Assembly (NCBI GenBank): GCA_038501195.1 | Contig: JBBPUQ010000002.1 | Coordinates: forward strand, 2,046,001 to 2,110,000 | Reading direction: 5' to 3' | Source of the DNA: Nemania diffusa | Taxonomy: Eukaryota; Ascomycota; Sordariomycetes; Xylariales; Xylariaceae | DNA length: 64,000 nucleotides | In this document: positions 1 through 10,971 of the stretch, piece by piece | How the letters are laid out: the number at the start of each line of letters is the position of its first letter | How positions within the stretch are numbered: the stretch's first letter is position 1 | Position numbers and translations under genes: made by a program | Notes under the pieces: generated by a model | Databases searched by the model: none | Told to the model about the DNA's origin: nothing | The model's input: the letters and a program-made list of their open reading frames with translations, nothing else

Positions 1-372
1 CACCCTTTTTTCGCCCCGTTGTCCTCTTCCTTTCTTATCCTCTAACCCTCTCTCCCTTTTTACGACTGTGCCTTGGTTTGTTTTCTTGATTGTGCCTTTC
101 AAAATAAGCGCCTCTTTCTTTGTAATACAGGACAGGGCCATTCCTTTTACAAGGGTACATCCGCCATTCAATTCAAACCTACGATAGATTCCCTCTCAAA
201 AGTCTGATATCTTCGTTCTCCCACTACTGGGACACGACTTTCCAATTCTCTTGAACTTTTGATTCCACTATCATTGAATACACGCTAAAACTACAAGCTG
301 GTACCTTGACGTTTAGCAGTTTCTGATTCTGCAAATAATTTCATATTTCAACTAGCAGTCTACATATTTACC

Positions 373-3348
373 ATGGCTGCTGTTACTGCTCAGCCACTAT
401 CGACAAACCCTTTCAAGAATCCATCCAGTCACCCGAGTCCCAAAAGTACGAAGGACGAGTGGGAAGACTGGGATGTTGGCAGCGATGACTCTGATTCCGC
501 CTCTGACCGCGATAGCCCACTCATCGACCTGTCCGGCAACGGCTTAGGGGATGGGACAAGAAAGTCGTCTAACAAGCCGGCAAGTACCCGCTTCACACAG
601 CATCGATCTGTCCATATGCCCCGGGTCAAGTCTAGAGCGAGACAAAAGGCTCAAAATGCCAAGGCAGGCATCAAGCTCGTCACTGATATGTCGCAGTTTC
701 GCCAAACTGGAGCATACGCACAGCAACGAGGCGTAGATGCTGCAAACAAAAACAAGTTCGCCGATATTGCTGCTCTTCAGGCACTAGAGGGCAATCCCAG
801 TACTCCTTCGATGGGTAACTGGGCTTGGCTAAGGCGGAAACCCGGGAATACGCGGGGCAAGAAGTCGATGATGTTTGCGGCAGAAGACCATTCAGCGGAC
901 CTTTCTCCAGACTCTCGACCTATTGTCATCGGGATTTCCGTCCCATCAGACGACCTGGGAAGCCATCAGGTTAGTCCACAGACAGCTGTCGTTGAAACGC
1001 CTATGGATATGCAATCCTTTTCGCATAAAACTGGCGGCAAGGCCCCGACGCCTCAACAACTACGTTCCGTATGGTCTCCAGACACAGAGGCTAGTGAATC
1101 CCCATATAGTAGTAGGAGGGCAGCCTCGAGCGTCTATTCCCAGTATACCGTGTTTGGAGGCGCTAGGATAGCTTCCGATGCACCCCCTGTTCCAGGACTA
1201 CCTACTACAATGAATTTTAAACAAGTCAAGGGACCACAAGACCAGGATGACGAGGATGGTGGCAGTCCCTACACTCCCTTCGAAGAAGATGATAGCCCCG
1301 TCGCTAAGCGCACATCACGGAAGCTGAAAATGGCATCCCCAAGTCCTGGAAGTGCTGCCAGTGGATCATACGGCTGGTGGGATCATGTTACGACTCCCTT
1401 CACATCACAGGCCACCAATCCCTTCGCAAGTCAATCGCAACAAACTGGCTCTGGCTCTACGTCAGTACCCCATGAGTGGTGGAGTGGGCGCGATGAGAAG
1501 GCAGGCTCTTCCAAGGCATCACATCTAACCATTATCACCCCCGCAAACCAAGGAGAAAAGGGTGCCAATAAATTATTTGCTATTACGCCTGCTTCCGGAA
1601 ACGATCCTCGAGAACAAACTCATTCAGAGAAGGCACGTGTTCTATCAGATGACAATCAGTCCGTCGATGCCCCACCACCATACGAGTATCCGAAAACACA
1701 AGCAGACGCCAAGATAGGTTTCCCCCAGTCCTATGTGAGCTCCCAGCCTATACCGTCTCCCGGCCCTGTGACACCAGGTTTACGGGGGGCGATGGGGCCT
1801 CAGGGCGGAATTAACCTAGCTGAAATACCCTTAACGCCATCAGGAGTGCGCCCAGTACCTGGCGCAGTGCTTCCCGATCGTATAGTTGGAACGTACGTAC
1901 CCGAAGACCACTTTCACAAAGCACCTGGCAAAGCGAATAAAACCGAACGACAACGCCGTCGCCACGAGAAAGAAGATATTGTGGCAAGGAAGGCTGGTGG
2001 CTTCTGGAGGGGCCGTGGATGCGTGCCGGAAGAAGGGTGCTTTGGGCGAACCGGGCGTGAGGGCCGAAAGAGGAGGAGGATCTGCTTGGGTATATTTGGC
2101 GGTGTAATCGCTGCCATCATTCTCATCGTTGTCCTTGTAGTTGTTCTCACAAAACGAGCAATGTCTTCGACAACACCGAACGGGTCTCATTCCTCACCCG
2201 ATTCATCCGAAACATCTGCACCTAAGTTTTGGCTAAACCTAACGGGCTTCCCACCCATGCCGACAGGCGTCTTCACTGTCACTGGTCCGCAGAACTCCGT
2301 GGCGGTGTCTGGCTGCTTCACTGATGAAACGCCCTCCACCGCGTGGTCTTGTGCACTACCGAAAGAAGACCAAGACTCAGTAGATCCGTACAAACCAAAC
2401 CAACCTGAGTTTATCTTCCAAGTCCAGTTCGACAACAGTACACAAGCTCTCTGGAAGCTCGCGGACGAGGCTAAAAATCCTGACCTCGATCGGAGAGACT
2501 TTGTTACTGACCATGGCTTTAAGCCTAACCCGGCACCGCCTTCACTAGAGGAGATGCGATTCCTAGGCAACACAACCGATGATATCAAGTCTGACAGAAA
2601 GGAGGGAGAGCCTACGCCGTTCTTTATCAGTCTGCTAGAGTCGATCGACAAGATCGTTGGCCCAGACATGCTCACGCGACGGCAGGGGAACGCCATCGGC
2701 GGATCCCCGGGCAACGGTACCGTGGGCTTCAACTTCTCAGACCTCCTCCCCGCACCCTCGCTAAACCCCGACGGTACGGGCGCGCCTGCGCAACTCTTCC
2801 CGCTCCCCGTACAACAGCCTGTCCGCCTCTTCGACCGCGACCTACCGACGGAGCACTATGGCTTCTATACGTACTTCGACAAGAAGATCTACATGGTGAA
2901 TAGCACAAAACGAGACCCGGCCGACGAGGAGGGCGGGGTGCCCATCGCAGACGCGCACACGCTCGTCACTTTCGCGCAGACGCGGTTCCTCGTCAAGATG
3001 TGGACCCGGCTCCAGAACACGACGCAGCTGCTCAACTCTGGCGTCGCCGCCGCGGGGGCGACTACGACTACGACTGCAACTTCCGTCCAGCCCGGTACCA
3101 TGCCCTACCCCGTCACCGTCCTCGAGGACATGCACGGCGGCGACCAGTCGACCAAGATGGACTTCTCGTACGGCGTGCTGAGCAACATGCAGATCGACCG
3201 CGGAGATGCTAGGGGCATCATCGCTAACATCGGGTTCAACGGCACGATCGTCAATAGCAGAAACTCTGATCCGGACAACTCCTTGGGAGGCGTCGACGGA
3301 GGCACTGGCGGGTGCAAATGTGAGTGGGTGAACTTTGAGCAGATTTGA
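373..3348 (+). CDS. Single-pass membrane protein with long disordered cytoplasmic region
   Basis: One uninterrupted frame of 991 codons with a good start context (ccATGG) and no obvious introns. Residues 1 to about 560 are low-complexity, rich in Ser, Pro, Gly and charged residues, and include an acidic patch near residues 28-45 (DEWEDWDVGSDDSD). A basic stretch (RKRRR) directly precedes one hydrophobic segment at about residues 570-592 (LGIFGGVIAAIILIVVLVVV), so the N-terminus is predicted cytoplasmic. The C-terminal roughly 400 residues carry several N-x-S/T sequons and would be outside the cell or in a lumen. Proteins of this layout are conserved in filamentous ascomycetes and are sometimes labelled 'glycoprotease family', a name for which I see no catalytic support. 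Function unknown. Long antisense frames at 2187-2732 and 2842-3447 are shadows. Confidence 0.85.
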   Translation: MAAVTAQPLSTNPFKNPSSHPSPKSTKDEWEDWDVGSDDSDSASDRDSPLIDLSGNGLGDGTRKSSNKPASTRFTQHRSVHMPRVKSRARQKAQNAKAGIKLVTDMSQFRQTGAYAQQRGVDAANKNKFADIAALQALEGNPSTPSMGNWAWLRRKPGNTRGKKSMMFAAEDHSADLSPDSRPIVIGISVPSDDLGSHQVSPQTAVVETPMDMQSFSHKTGGKAPTPQQLRSVWSPDTEASESPYSSRRAASSVYSQYTVFGGARIASDAPPVPGLPTTMNFKQVKGPQDQDDEDGGSPYTPFEEDDSPVAKRTSRKLKMASPSPGSAASGSYGWWDHVTTPFTSQATNPFASQSQQTGSGSTSVPHEWWSGRDEKAGSSKASHLTIITPANQGEKGANKLFAITPASGNDPREQTHSEKARVLSDDNQSVDAPPPYEYPKTQADAKIGFPQSYVSSQPIPSPGPVTPGLRGAMGPQGGINLAEIPLTPSGVRPVPGAVLPDRIVGTYVPEDHFHKAPGKANKTERQRRRHEKEDIVARKAGGFWRGRGCVPEEGCFGRTGREGRKRRRICLGIFGGVIAAIILIVVLVVVLTKRAMSSTTPNGSHSSPDSSETSAPKFWLNLTGFPPMPTGVFTVTGPQNSVAVSGCFTDETPSTAWSCALPKEDQDSVDPYKPNQPEFIFQVQFDNSTQALWKLADEAKNPDLDRRDFVTDHGFKPNPAPPSLEEMRFLGNTTDDIKSDRKEGEPTPFFISLLESIDKIVGPDMLTRRQGNAIGGSPGNGTVGFNFSDLLPAPSLNPDGTGAPAQLFPLPVQQPVRLFDRDLPTEHYGFYTYFDKKIYMVNSTKRDPADEEGGVPIADAHTLVTFAQTRFLVKMWTRLQNTTQLLNSGVAAAGATTTTTATSVQPGTMPYPVTVLEDMHGGDQSTKMDFSYGVLSNMQIDRGDARGIIANIGFNGTIVNSRNSDPDNSLGGVDGGTGGCKCEWVNFEQI

Positions 3349-3968
3349 GCGGGGGCTTAAGCCGGTGGCATATACATGTCCTTTCTTTCCACCGCCAGTT
3401 GGTTGGTTCGATTCGGAACTTATATGATGATGATGGAAACGATTCACAGGAGAATGTGTTTATACACGGGTTTGAAACCCCTATCAGGAGGAAACGCGCT
3501 CAAAGAAGCATTTTTCCCCTACGGTCTGACTATAGCATGATATAGTCCTAACCTTGTACCTTTTGATTATGCTCCCCGATCTTGGTTTTTTCTTTCTTTT
3601 TTGCTAGGGGTCGGCAGCGTTTATTTAATCTTGGCATTTACGGAGGGATATGGTCCTTGGAACTCGCATTTGCATGGTAGCATGGCGGGAAAAAGGAATA
3701 CAGGTATAGCTAGATAGTTGGCTTGAAAGCTATGGTAATAACAATACAAAGTCGTTTTGGTATAAGCTAAGAGAATAGACTGTGCTGAGGTAAATTCGAT
3801 GATCTACAATTCCTTATGCACGATGTATGCACGTATGTATGAATAGATACAATACTAACATAGACGACGTCATCATCGATTACGCCTCTCATTTCAACCC
3901 ATATCCCAGCCCGAAGCCGATTCTACACCCTCTCTCACCAGCCTCACCTCCTCTCCAGCAACCCCCAA
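3349..3968. other. Intergenic, convergent 3' ends
   Basis: This lies between two convergent genes and presumably holds both 3' UTRs. T-rich runs near 3589-3602 and AT-rich stretches are seen, but no gene, repeat array or RNA gene is recognisable. Confidence 0.6.
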
Positions 3969-4756
3969 CTACTCCAGATTTGGATCCTTGATCGTCCCCG
4001 GCTTCGGCACCGAGTTCGCCAGCGCGCCGCACCTGCCGCACGTCCTGCTCTCCTCGCTGGCCATGAATTCGGCAATGGCGGCCTTGATCTGGGTGCCGAG
4101 GTCGGTGCAGTGGAAGGCGGCCTCGTGCACGACGGCGGCGCAGCCGGGCTCCTGGCAGTACCAGCGCATGCGGTCGAGGGAGGCCTCGGGGCGGCGCTGC
4201 TCGAGGACGAGGCCGACGGTGTCGGCGAAGCGCACGGGGTTGTGCGGGGTGTTGCCCGGGAGAAGGAACATGTCGCCCTCGCGGATCACGACGTCGCGGA
4301 ACACGCCGGCGTCGACGACCTTGAGGACCATGGCGCCCTTGTACTGGTAGAACCACTCGGGCGTCTGGTTGATGTGGTAGTCTGTGCGGGCGTTGGGGCC
4401 GCCTACGATCTGGAGGGTGTTAGTGGGCTGGGTTGGGTTTTATCTTATTCGTCTTTTATGATTAGATGGATGGATGGCTTGGACTCATTCTCTGCGGCTT
4501 TATCATGGATGAGCGGGGTGAGAGAGAGAAAGAGGGGTGGCAGCAAGAGTGAGATATGACGACGGACCATGACGGTAAAGTCTTCATTGTAGACGCAGTA
4601 GTTGTTGACTGGTGGCTTCAAGAGATGTGAGTTCTCGGTGAGCCTGGGCCGGTATCGTGAGCTATTATTAATACCTAGGTTTATTGCCTTGGCGGACGAC
4701 TTATACGTGAGATGACCGACTTACCATTTTGGGAGGTTGACAGGTACCGAGAGCAT
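3969..4756 (-). CDS. BNA1: 3-hydroxyanthranilate 3,4-dioxygenase
   Basis: Three exons on the minus strand: 4725-4756, 4568-4643 and 3969-4409, giving 182 aa. The enzyme opens the ring of 3-hydroxyanthranilate with O2 in the kynurenine route from tryptophan to quinolinate and NAD+, in the cytosol. The cupin core is clear: [20 protein letters not shown] carries the metal ligands His48 and Glu54, and [14 protein letters not shown] supplies His92. The C-terminus has the rubredoxin-like pair of cysteine sites found in fungal enzymes (CQEPGC and CGRC), which bind a second iron. The length fits the family. The start gives [11 protein letters not shown], the usual N-terminus. The donor of intron 2 reads GTCCGT, which is atypical, although the frame joins perfectly (FTVM then [12 protein letters not shown]). 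Confidence 0.95.
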
Positions 4757-5719
4757 GGTTGCGGGTAGACAATGAACTTTACAGCTCTAAAAGTAAAGAA
4801 TTGTCTTTTTAGAGGCGAATGCTTTGAATCGTATTGGTTTGTAGATTTCCAAGTTAGAGTAAGTATTATAGGATAATCCTAAGCCGTTGGTAACCCCTCG
4901 CTTTGATAACTCTCCGCTTAGCGGGGTGTTTCTCATAAGAAGTAACTATTTCGAGTTATCTATGTACTTGACATCTGCAGTAAGTGATCTTCTACTACAC
5001 AGAAGAACAAGAAGTCCCACTACTATAATTTGCTAGCTTAGTCAATCAATTAATAATGTCCAAATTGGAAATATTTGATACCCGCATTTGCCGGTCTGTG
5101 GATGGAGTTTTCGGACCTCAAGAACCCATCTACCTACTAGCAAAGCCGCGAACGTGCGTATTATAGTGGAGTGAGAACTAGAGAACCCCCAATAAGTCGG
5201 CCTCGCTGCATGTAGGATGCCTATCTAGCGCGGGCGGGTAGCACTAACTTACCCCAGACATGTGAGGCGATAGTATGATTTCCCGGGTACCGTACCTACT
5301 ATGTACGTACTCTGTACCTCTGAAACGCTTCGGTGTGGACGACGCAGCGCAGCGCAGCGTTCGACTCCCTTCAGCTCAGCCCGAGTTAGCGTAATCAACT
5401 GCTCACAGCGTCTTCTCTCAACAATCAACATCGCATGTCAGTGAGCACATTTGAGCGGGTTTTGCTTTACCTTGCATGTTCACTTCTCCAGATCCTCTTA
5501 TCTAGATAGAGTTCTGTTTTATTTACCTGCCGTTACATATACTTGTAGCTGTCGCCGAATTGAATTCGTTGTTCTCGACCTTTACTCCACGTCGCATTTG
5601 ACACTGATTCACGGGCCGAGCCTCAACTGCTTCAAGCGTTCCTCGGTCAACACCATCCGCTGCTGATACCTAGCCCACACGCGACCGAACACCTACATTT
5701 GGTATCGACCCTCATCGAC
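4757..5719. other. Intergenic, divergent promoter region
   Basis: About 960 bp between two divergently transcribed genes. It must hold both promoters. I see a short GCAGCGCAGCGCAGCG run near 5343-5360 but no CDS or RNA gene. Confidence 0.6.
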
Positions 5720-6767
5720 ATGGACCATTCGCACATGGATCACTCCCATATGGATCACGCAGGCATGGACCACGGAGATGGTGGCCATGGAAGCATGGCT
5801 ATGTGTAAAATGAATGTTCGTTAAATATCCCTTACGCTATTACCTCTACGTAATGCCTCCAAGCCCGCAGCTCGAGAGGGGGAGGAGGGCAACTTGGCAA
5901 CCAAAATAGCCAGCAGCGCTAACGTTTCCTCTCATCTCCGCAGATGTTGTTCACGTGGGACACGACAAACCTGTGCATTGTCTTCCGGCAATGGCATGTT
6001 ACAGGGGCCACGTCACTCGTTTTCAGCCTGCTAGCCATCGTGGCCATCTGCGCCGGGTACGAGGCTCTCCGCGAGGGGACAAGGAGATACGAGCTATGGC
6101 TCTCGACCAAGGAAGCGTCATACAGTGAGTCTTGCCTATTTCCTTGATCTCGCTTGAACATGATCGCACCACCCCGACGTATCGGACGCGTAAGGGGCGA
6201 CAAGAGGAAGAAACACAAGAATTGTCGCGACAGAGAGTAGAGAGAGTGATGGAGAGAAGAATAAGAGCGTTGTCGCGTGGCCCCTAGTTGCTCCAATATC
6301 AAACAAGGACACTGATATTGACGCTCTTCCGCGCGCTCTGCTCGAGGCTCTCGCGCGCGCCACGAGCAACGTGAAGACCGCTACCAAGACAATGACCCAA
6401 ACCATGAACACGAACGAGAACAAGTTGCTGAGACCACGCCATTTCTGGGAATAGAGCGAATCGGTAGCGGCGCTGGTAGTTCCGCCGAGGCTCCCATCGG
6501 CCAGCGAGCGCGCATCGTCAAGGCCGTCCTGTATGGTGTGCAGAATTTCTACGCTTTCATGATCATGTCAGTCCCCTTCCCGGTCCTTTCGTACTCCTCG
6601 CGGCTACCTGTCGGAAGCATACACTAACTCTAGACGGGTAATTCGATAGGCTTCTATTTATGACCTACAATGGGTTCGTCATGATCGCCGTGGCAGTTGG
6701 TGCTGGTCTGGGATACTACCTCTTCGGCTCGCACACCCAAGCCACGAAGGAAACGGCTTGCCATTAA
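5720..6767 (+). CDS. Ctr-family copper transporter
   Basis: Four exons (5720-5815, 5944-6124, 6347-6566, 6650-6767) give 204 aa. The N-terminus is a Met/His/Asp-rich copper-binding tail ([20 protein letters not shown]), followed by MCKMNMLFTWDT, which matches the start of the Ctr core. TM1 lies around residues 50-75. A hydrophilic Arg/Glu/His-rich loop precedes TM2, whose segment NFYAFMIML holds the conserved MxxxM-type copper-selective pair. TM3 ([18 protein letters not shown]) has the GxxxG trimer-packing motif. The family imports Cu(I) as a homotrimer at the plasma membrane or exports it from the vacuole. The short form with a downstream loop resembles the CTR2 group. The third-exon acceptor (ctcgag) was chosen because it alone joins in frame without a stop. 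Confidence 0.93.
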
Positions 6768-7245
6768 ACCCCCAACATGGTAGCGAACTCTACAAGACAG
6801 GTCGAAATGGGGTTTAGATGACGAATAATGTATACACGTGACTGGCAAATCGTAGTACGTGACCAATGAGTGTGGGTAGTATACCTGTTCGGAAATTAAG
6901 CTGCGATGAAGCAAAGAGGGGGGTTAGAACACCATAGTGAGCAAGAATTACAACCAATTTAACCATTAACAACTAACAAGGGGCTGATTCGCCGTTGATT
7001 TCCCGGATATACCACGATGCCAATTCTAATTCTATCTCTCGTACTCAGTCTAACTACCTAACTTCTAGACTACTTCCGCTAGGAAATATGATAGTGATGC
7101 TACAAAAGGGCATCCTCGCTAAGAGGGAAGAATTCGCCGAGCCCCCTCTTCTCGCCGATTCTAGTTTCTTTCCTTTCTTCAAACCTCGGTAATATAGGCG
7201 ATTAGTTCAAAACCCATCCCTTAATCATCATTCAAGGGGCGTTAT
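6768..7245. other. Intergenic, convergent 3' ends
   Basis: About 480 bp between the copper transporter and the Nudix gene. No coding, RNA or repeat signal is seen. Confidence 0.6.
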
Positions 7246-9245
7246 TCAGATCTTGGCGTCCTTGACCTCCTCCCTCGTGGCGTCCAGACCGACCTCCTTC
7301 CGCGTCTTCTCCGTCATCATCCTGCCGTCGGCGGCCTGCAGCTCGATGAGGGCCTCGTCGCCGTACTCGTCGTTATGCTCAAACTCGGGCGCGCGGGCGT
7401 AGGCGACGCGGGCGGCGTCAACGAGGATGCGGCCCGTCATGCCCCAGACCAAGAAGCGCTGCGCCCGCGCGGGACCGCCGTCGCCGCTCTCGTCCTCGTC
7501 CTCGGAGAGCGAGGCGAGGCCGCCCTCGCGGACGCGCGGGGTCGTGACGCGCTGCGCGTGCACGGGGACGTGGAAGTTGTGCACGCGCCAGGGGCGCGTG
7601 TCGAGGTTGATCCAGCGGCCGTCGTACCAGTGGCCCGGGGGCAGCGGGGGCTCGCCCGGGCGGGGTTCCTCGTCGGCGGCGCGGAGGAAGTGCGCGAAGG
7701 GGGCGGAGAAGACGGCGGCGACTTCTTTCGCGTCGAGGCGGGGGATCATGGCCTCGTCGACGGTGGGCGCGTCGGCGACGGCGCCGTCCGAGTGCAGGAA
7801 GGCGACGCAGGGGCGCACGGCGAGCTCGGTCTTCGCGAGGCTGCAGGGCAGGCTGCAGAGGGGCTCGATGCGGAAGGGCGGGGGGATCTTGGTGTCGTCC
7901 ATGGGCAGGCCGATTTCTTCCCAGGCTTCGCGGCGGGCGATTTGATCTAGGGGGAGGGGAGTTGAGTGTTAGTGGTGAGGGTTTCATTTTAATTGGAAGT
8001 TCGGTTCGGTTCGGTTCTTCTTATTGGGTTTTTTCCGCATTCCACTTATACCGTCTTCCCCGTCCATAAATCTATGAACATGGGTTCCTTTCCCTTCGTT
8101 TGATGTTCGAGATGGGTGTTAGGTAAGGAGATGAAAGTGCTCCTGGTTGTCGGCAGATAGATAAGACTTACACGGGCTTTCACTAAGCGAATCCGCCTTC
8201 CCACCAGGAAAGGCTGCGTGGCCTGTATCATGTGTCAGTCCCTTAGAGTGTCTATTACGACATTGAGTACCAAAGGCGGGAGCCAATGCTTCAGAAGAAA
8301 TATTATAGCCTTCAACCCAACGTACCGGAGAAATTTCTGAGGCTCGCGGCGCGCATTGTGATGACTACGCGCAGGTCGCCCCGCCGGTCCGCAAACAAGA
8401 GGATCAGGACGGCGGCTCGCCGAGATACGGGCAGACGGTCCCATGTTGGGAATGGTGGCGGCTTGTATGCGCGCAAACGGGCGATGGCAGCCTTTGAAGA
8501 AAGAAGCGCGTGAGTATATTAGGAACGCACATATTTGGGAAGACCTCTTGTCATTCGGTGTGTATATCTTTAGTCTTGTGTACATGTGTCACATCGAGAA
8601 TCTCGGCTAGTCGTACAGGGAGATGAAGTAGCACCAAGTCTATTGTTCGTTTGTTTGCGGGGTTGATGTATAACAGGAGATAAACGAGAAACGGTATAAG
8701 AAATATGGCAAGTATATATTCACCAGAGCTTGCCGGCGATTTGAGACATGCTATAAAAAATGTATGCATAGAGTAAATGCGACAGATGCGGGGAGTCGGA
8801 AGGATGGCAATAAGCCGTCTTCAACTACCTGAGTAGATACTAAATAATAATAAGCTACGATTATACTGACCGCCGAGAGTGCATTGAGCGGCGCCATCGA
8901 GGACGCATCCCAGTAGTAAGAGGCTTGATCCTGGGCTTCCGAAAGTGTTTGCTGATGTCCGCCCTGGTGTTCTTGTGTTTGCCGGGATGCCGTTTGCTCT
9001 AGTAGATCGGCGGAGAGCGCGAGGCCGAGGTCTGCGGGGAGGATCGCGGACGGGTTGGTAGGGCTCTGGTTCTGGTTCTGGTTCTGGCTCTGGGGCGCCT
9101 CGGCCGTCTCTAAAAAGGCGGTCGGTGGAGAGTGCGTGGTTCCTAGGTTATTATGCTTATTGCTGTCTCCCTCTTCTTGTTGCGATAATGAAGTGGCGGA
9201 GGCTAAGGAGGCGTCGTAATCGCCGTTCGTGACGGTCGTACTCAT
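7246..9245 (-). CDS. Nudix hydrolase, CoA diphosphatase-like (PCD1/NUDT7 type)
   Basis: Five exons fit: 8871-9245, 8724-8750 (27 nt), 8326-8491, 8172-8222 and 7246-7946, total 439 aa. The fold begins at RRAAVLILLFADRRGDLRVV. The Nudix box is assembled from two exons (FPGGKADSLSESP joined to YQIARREAWEEIGLP) and contains the REAWEEIGL metal-binding core. The family cleaves CoA and CoA derivatives, mostly in peroxisomes, and the last three residues AKI fit a weak PTS1 signal. The first exon adds about 125 Ser/Gln/Glu-rich residues (including QNQNQNQS) with no recognised domain, and a start at an internal Met (MAPLNALS) is possible. GC-rich codon use in the last exon creates long shadow frames on both strands. 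Confidence 0.88.
8724..8750 (-). other. 27-nt micro-exon of the Nudix gene
   Basis: It reads HVSNRRQAL in phase 0 between acceptor TATAG and donor GTGAAT. It is the only joint found that links the N-terminal exon (ending MAPLNALSA) to the catalytic exon (starting AAIARLRAYKPPPF) in frame. Confidence 0.65.
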
Positions 9246-9636
9246 GATTTTATTAATAAAAACGAGGAAGCTTGAACGGGGTTGCAATTGGCATGGAAAA
9301 AGTATGCATGGATATGTAAAGAATTCAGCCCAACGAGGTAGCAATCTGTACCGTATTCTGAATTGTTAAGCTTGGTTCGCATGTCATCTTGACGTATAGG
9401 GAATACCGGTAGTGAGATCCGTTGTGCTGGGTGCAGTAGCGTTTAACTTAGGTAGGCTAGGTGTATAAGAGTGGGTCTTCTCCTCCGCTTCCAATTAAGC
9501 GTAACATAGCGTACTGTACTGTACGGTACCTCATCACTTGGACTTCTACGAATTCTTATTACCACGAATACGTGACACACAGGCAACAGATAAAAAGATA
9601 CAAAGTATTTGGACCAGCCTATGGATCATTTTGATT
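9246..9636. other. Intergenic
   Basis: About 390 bp upstream of the Nudix gene and downstream of the next minus-strand gene. It includes a short GTACTGTACTGTACGGTACC run near 9510-9530. No gene seen. Confidence 0.6.
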
Positions 9637-10971
9637 TCATATTTCATCCTGACGACGGATCTGCCGTTTAAATTCCTCTCGTCGTTTTTCCTTCTTGGAT
9701 TCCTCAGAGCTAATCCCCAAACCTTGCCTTGCTTTCGATAGTATGTTCTTGACCCTCGGCACCGGCGAAATCGCCCCTTGTCTGTCTAACTGGCTCAGCA
9801 TCTCCGTAAATCCAGGGGGCGGCTGTCTTGGGCTGTTCAGGGTTGAGGAACGACGCAGAGTAGCTAACCCACCGAGCCCCGATCGTCCCTTTTGCTGCGG
9901 ATGGACAGTCGGCTCGTCGGTCTTGAACGCAGCCCTCTGCGCAGAAGCCGAGCCCGTACCGGGTGGGAATGGTGACTTGACATAGCCCTCCCGGACTAGC
10001 GGTGCCGGCTGCCTGTTGAGGTTGAGAGGAGGGGGTACTGGTCGTTGGCTAGCTCCTGGCCTATTCGACGAGAACGTAGCAATCTCCGGCACTACAAAAG
10101 AAATCTTGAGCTCTCCCATAGACTCGTCGTTGTCTTGAGAGCCATCTAGTTCATCGGTGTCGTCTGTAGATCGTGTTTGTCTCTGCGGTTGGTCTGTCCG
10201 ACACAGAGACAGGTCGTTGAAGTCCTGTAAACACCCAACATCTGGCCCAGGCGAACCGAGCCCTCCATCCAGACTAAGACGGAGTGGGGTTGCCGGATCG
10301 CTGTACGGAAGGCCCGTCTTCTCCATTGGGGAACGCGATACTCTCGAAAAGGCGTCGTCTGCGAACTGATTCTTCTGTGTCTGGTTCGATGAATCTGGTT
10401 GTTCTTCCTCTTCGCCCTCGTCAGACGACGTATCATCATACCACGATTCGCAATTTACCGATGCTCGACCTGTCCCGGAGCTATCAGAAAGGGGCGATAC
10501 GATATGGGTTTTCCAGCTCGCTGTTCCGGGTGTATCAAGCGGACTAACCAGCTCGTCACCATTCGCCCACATAGATATGAGTTTGGAATCTAGGCGCTGC
10601 GGTTGAGGAGAGACGACGTGACCATGGTCGTGCGATGGAAGACGGTTGGGTATTCTAATTTGCGGCAGCCGTACCATCGCCATTACCTGCCCGTCTATCC
10701 CACCACCCAAGGTAGTGCTCTTGGGGCTATCGCTCGCTTTGTTAGTATACAAAACATGACTTGGAGTGTGTTGGCGTTCATGGTCTTCTCTGGGCTCGTA
10801 TATTGACGAGGAAGACGACTGAATCTCCGGTGTTGCTAACGTCGGGAGCTGTGGTAACGCTCGAGATGCATACTGGGCGACATCTCGGGGAGGAGGATAG
10901 TATTGACGCCTAAGAGGCACCCATTCCTGCTCCTTTAGAACTGGGGTAGATCTGTCGTGATTCTCTGACAT
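9637..10971 (-). CDS. Conserved fungal disordered protein
   Basis: A single exon of 444 codons with the start in good context (gtcATGTCAG on the minus strand). The protein is Pro/Ser/Asp/Gln-rich without hydrophobic segments, so it is soluble and probably largely disordered. The most structured part is the C-terminus, where FTEMLSQLDRQGAISPVPR leads into KNILSKARQGLGI and then a charged helix (EESKKEKRREEFKRQIRRQ). An acidic cluster lies mid-protein (SSDEGEEEEQPDSS). I do not recognise a family. The codon use and uninterrupted length support a real gene, and a 3' Lys/Arg-rich helix could bind nucleic acid or a partner. Confidence 0.8.
   Translation of the reverse strand: MSENHDRSTPVLKEQEWVPLRRQYYPPPRDVAQYASRALPQLPTLATPEIQSSSSSIYEPREDHERQHTPSHVLYTNKASDSPKSTTLGGGIDGQVMAMVRLPQIRIPNRLPSHDHGHVVSPQPQRLDSKLISMWANGDELVSPLDTPGTASWKTHIVSPLSDSSGTGRASVNCESWYDDTSSDEGEEEEQPDSSNQTQKNQFADDAFSRVSRSPMEKTGLPYSDPATPLRLSLDGGLGSPGPDVGCLQDFNDLSLCRTDQPQRQTRSTDDTDELDGSQDNDESMGELKISFVVPEIATFSSNRPGASQRPVPPPLNLNRQPAPLVREGYVKSPFPPGTGSASAQRAAFKTDEPTVHPQQKGRSGLGGLATLRRSSTLNSPRQPPPGFTEMLSQLDRQGAISPVPRVKNILSKARQGLGISSEESKKEKRREEFKRQIRRQDEI

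Noticed and set aside
2187..3447. Long antisense frames opposite the membrane-protein gene.
   Set aside because: They mirror the GC-rich codon pattern of the sense gene and contain no domain.
7375..7950. Long plus-strand frames opposite the Nudix exon.
   Set aside because: Shadow frames caused by the high GC content of the Nudix coding exon.
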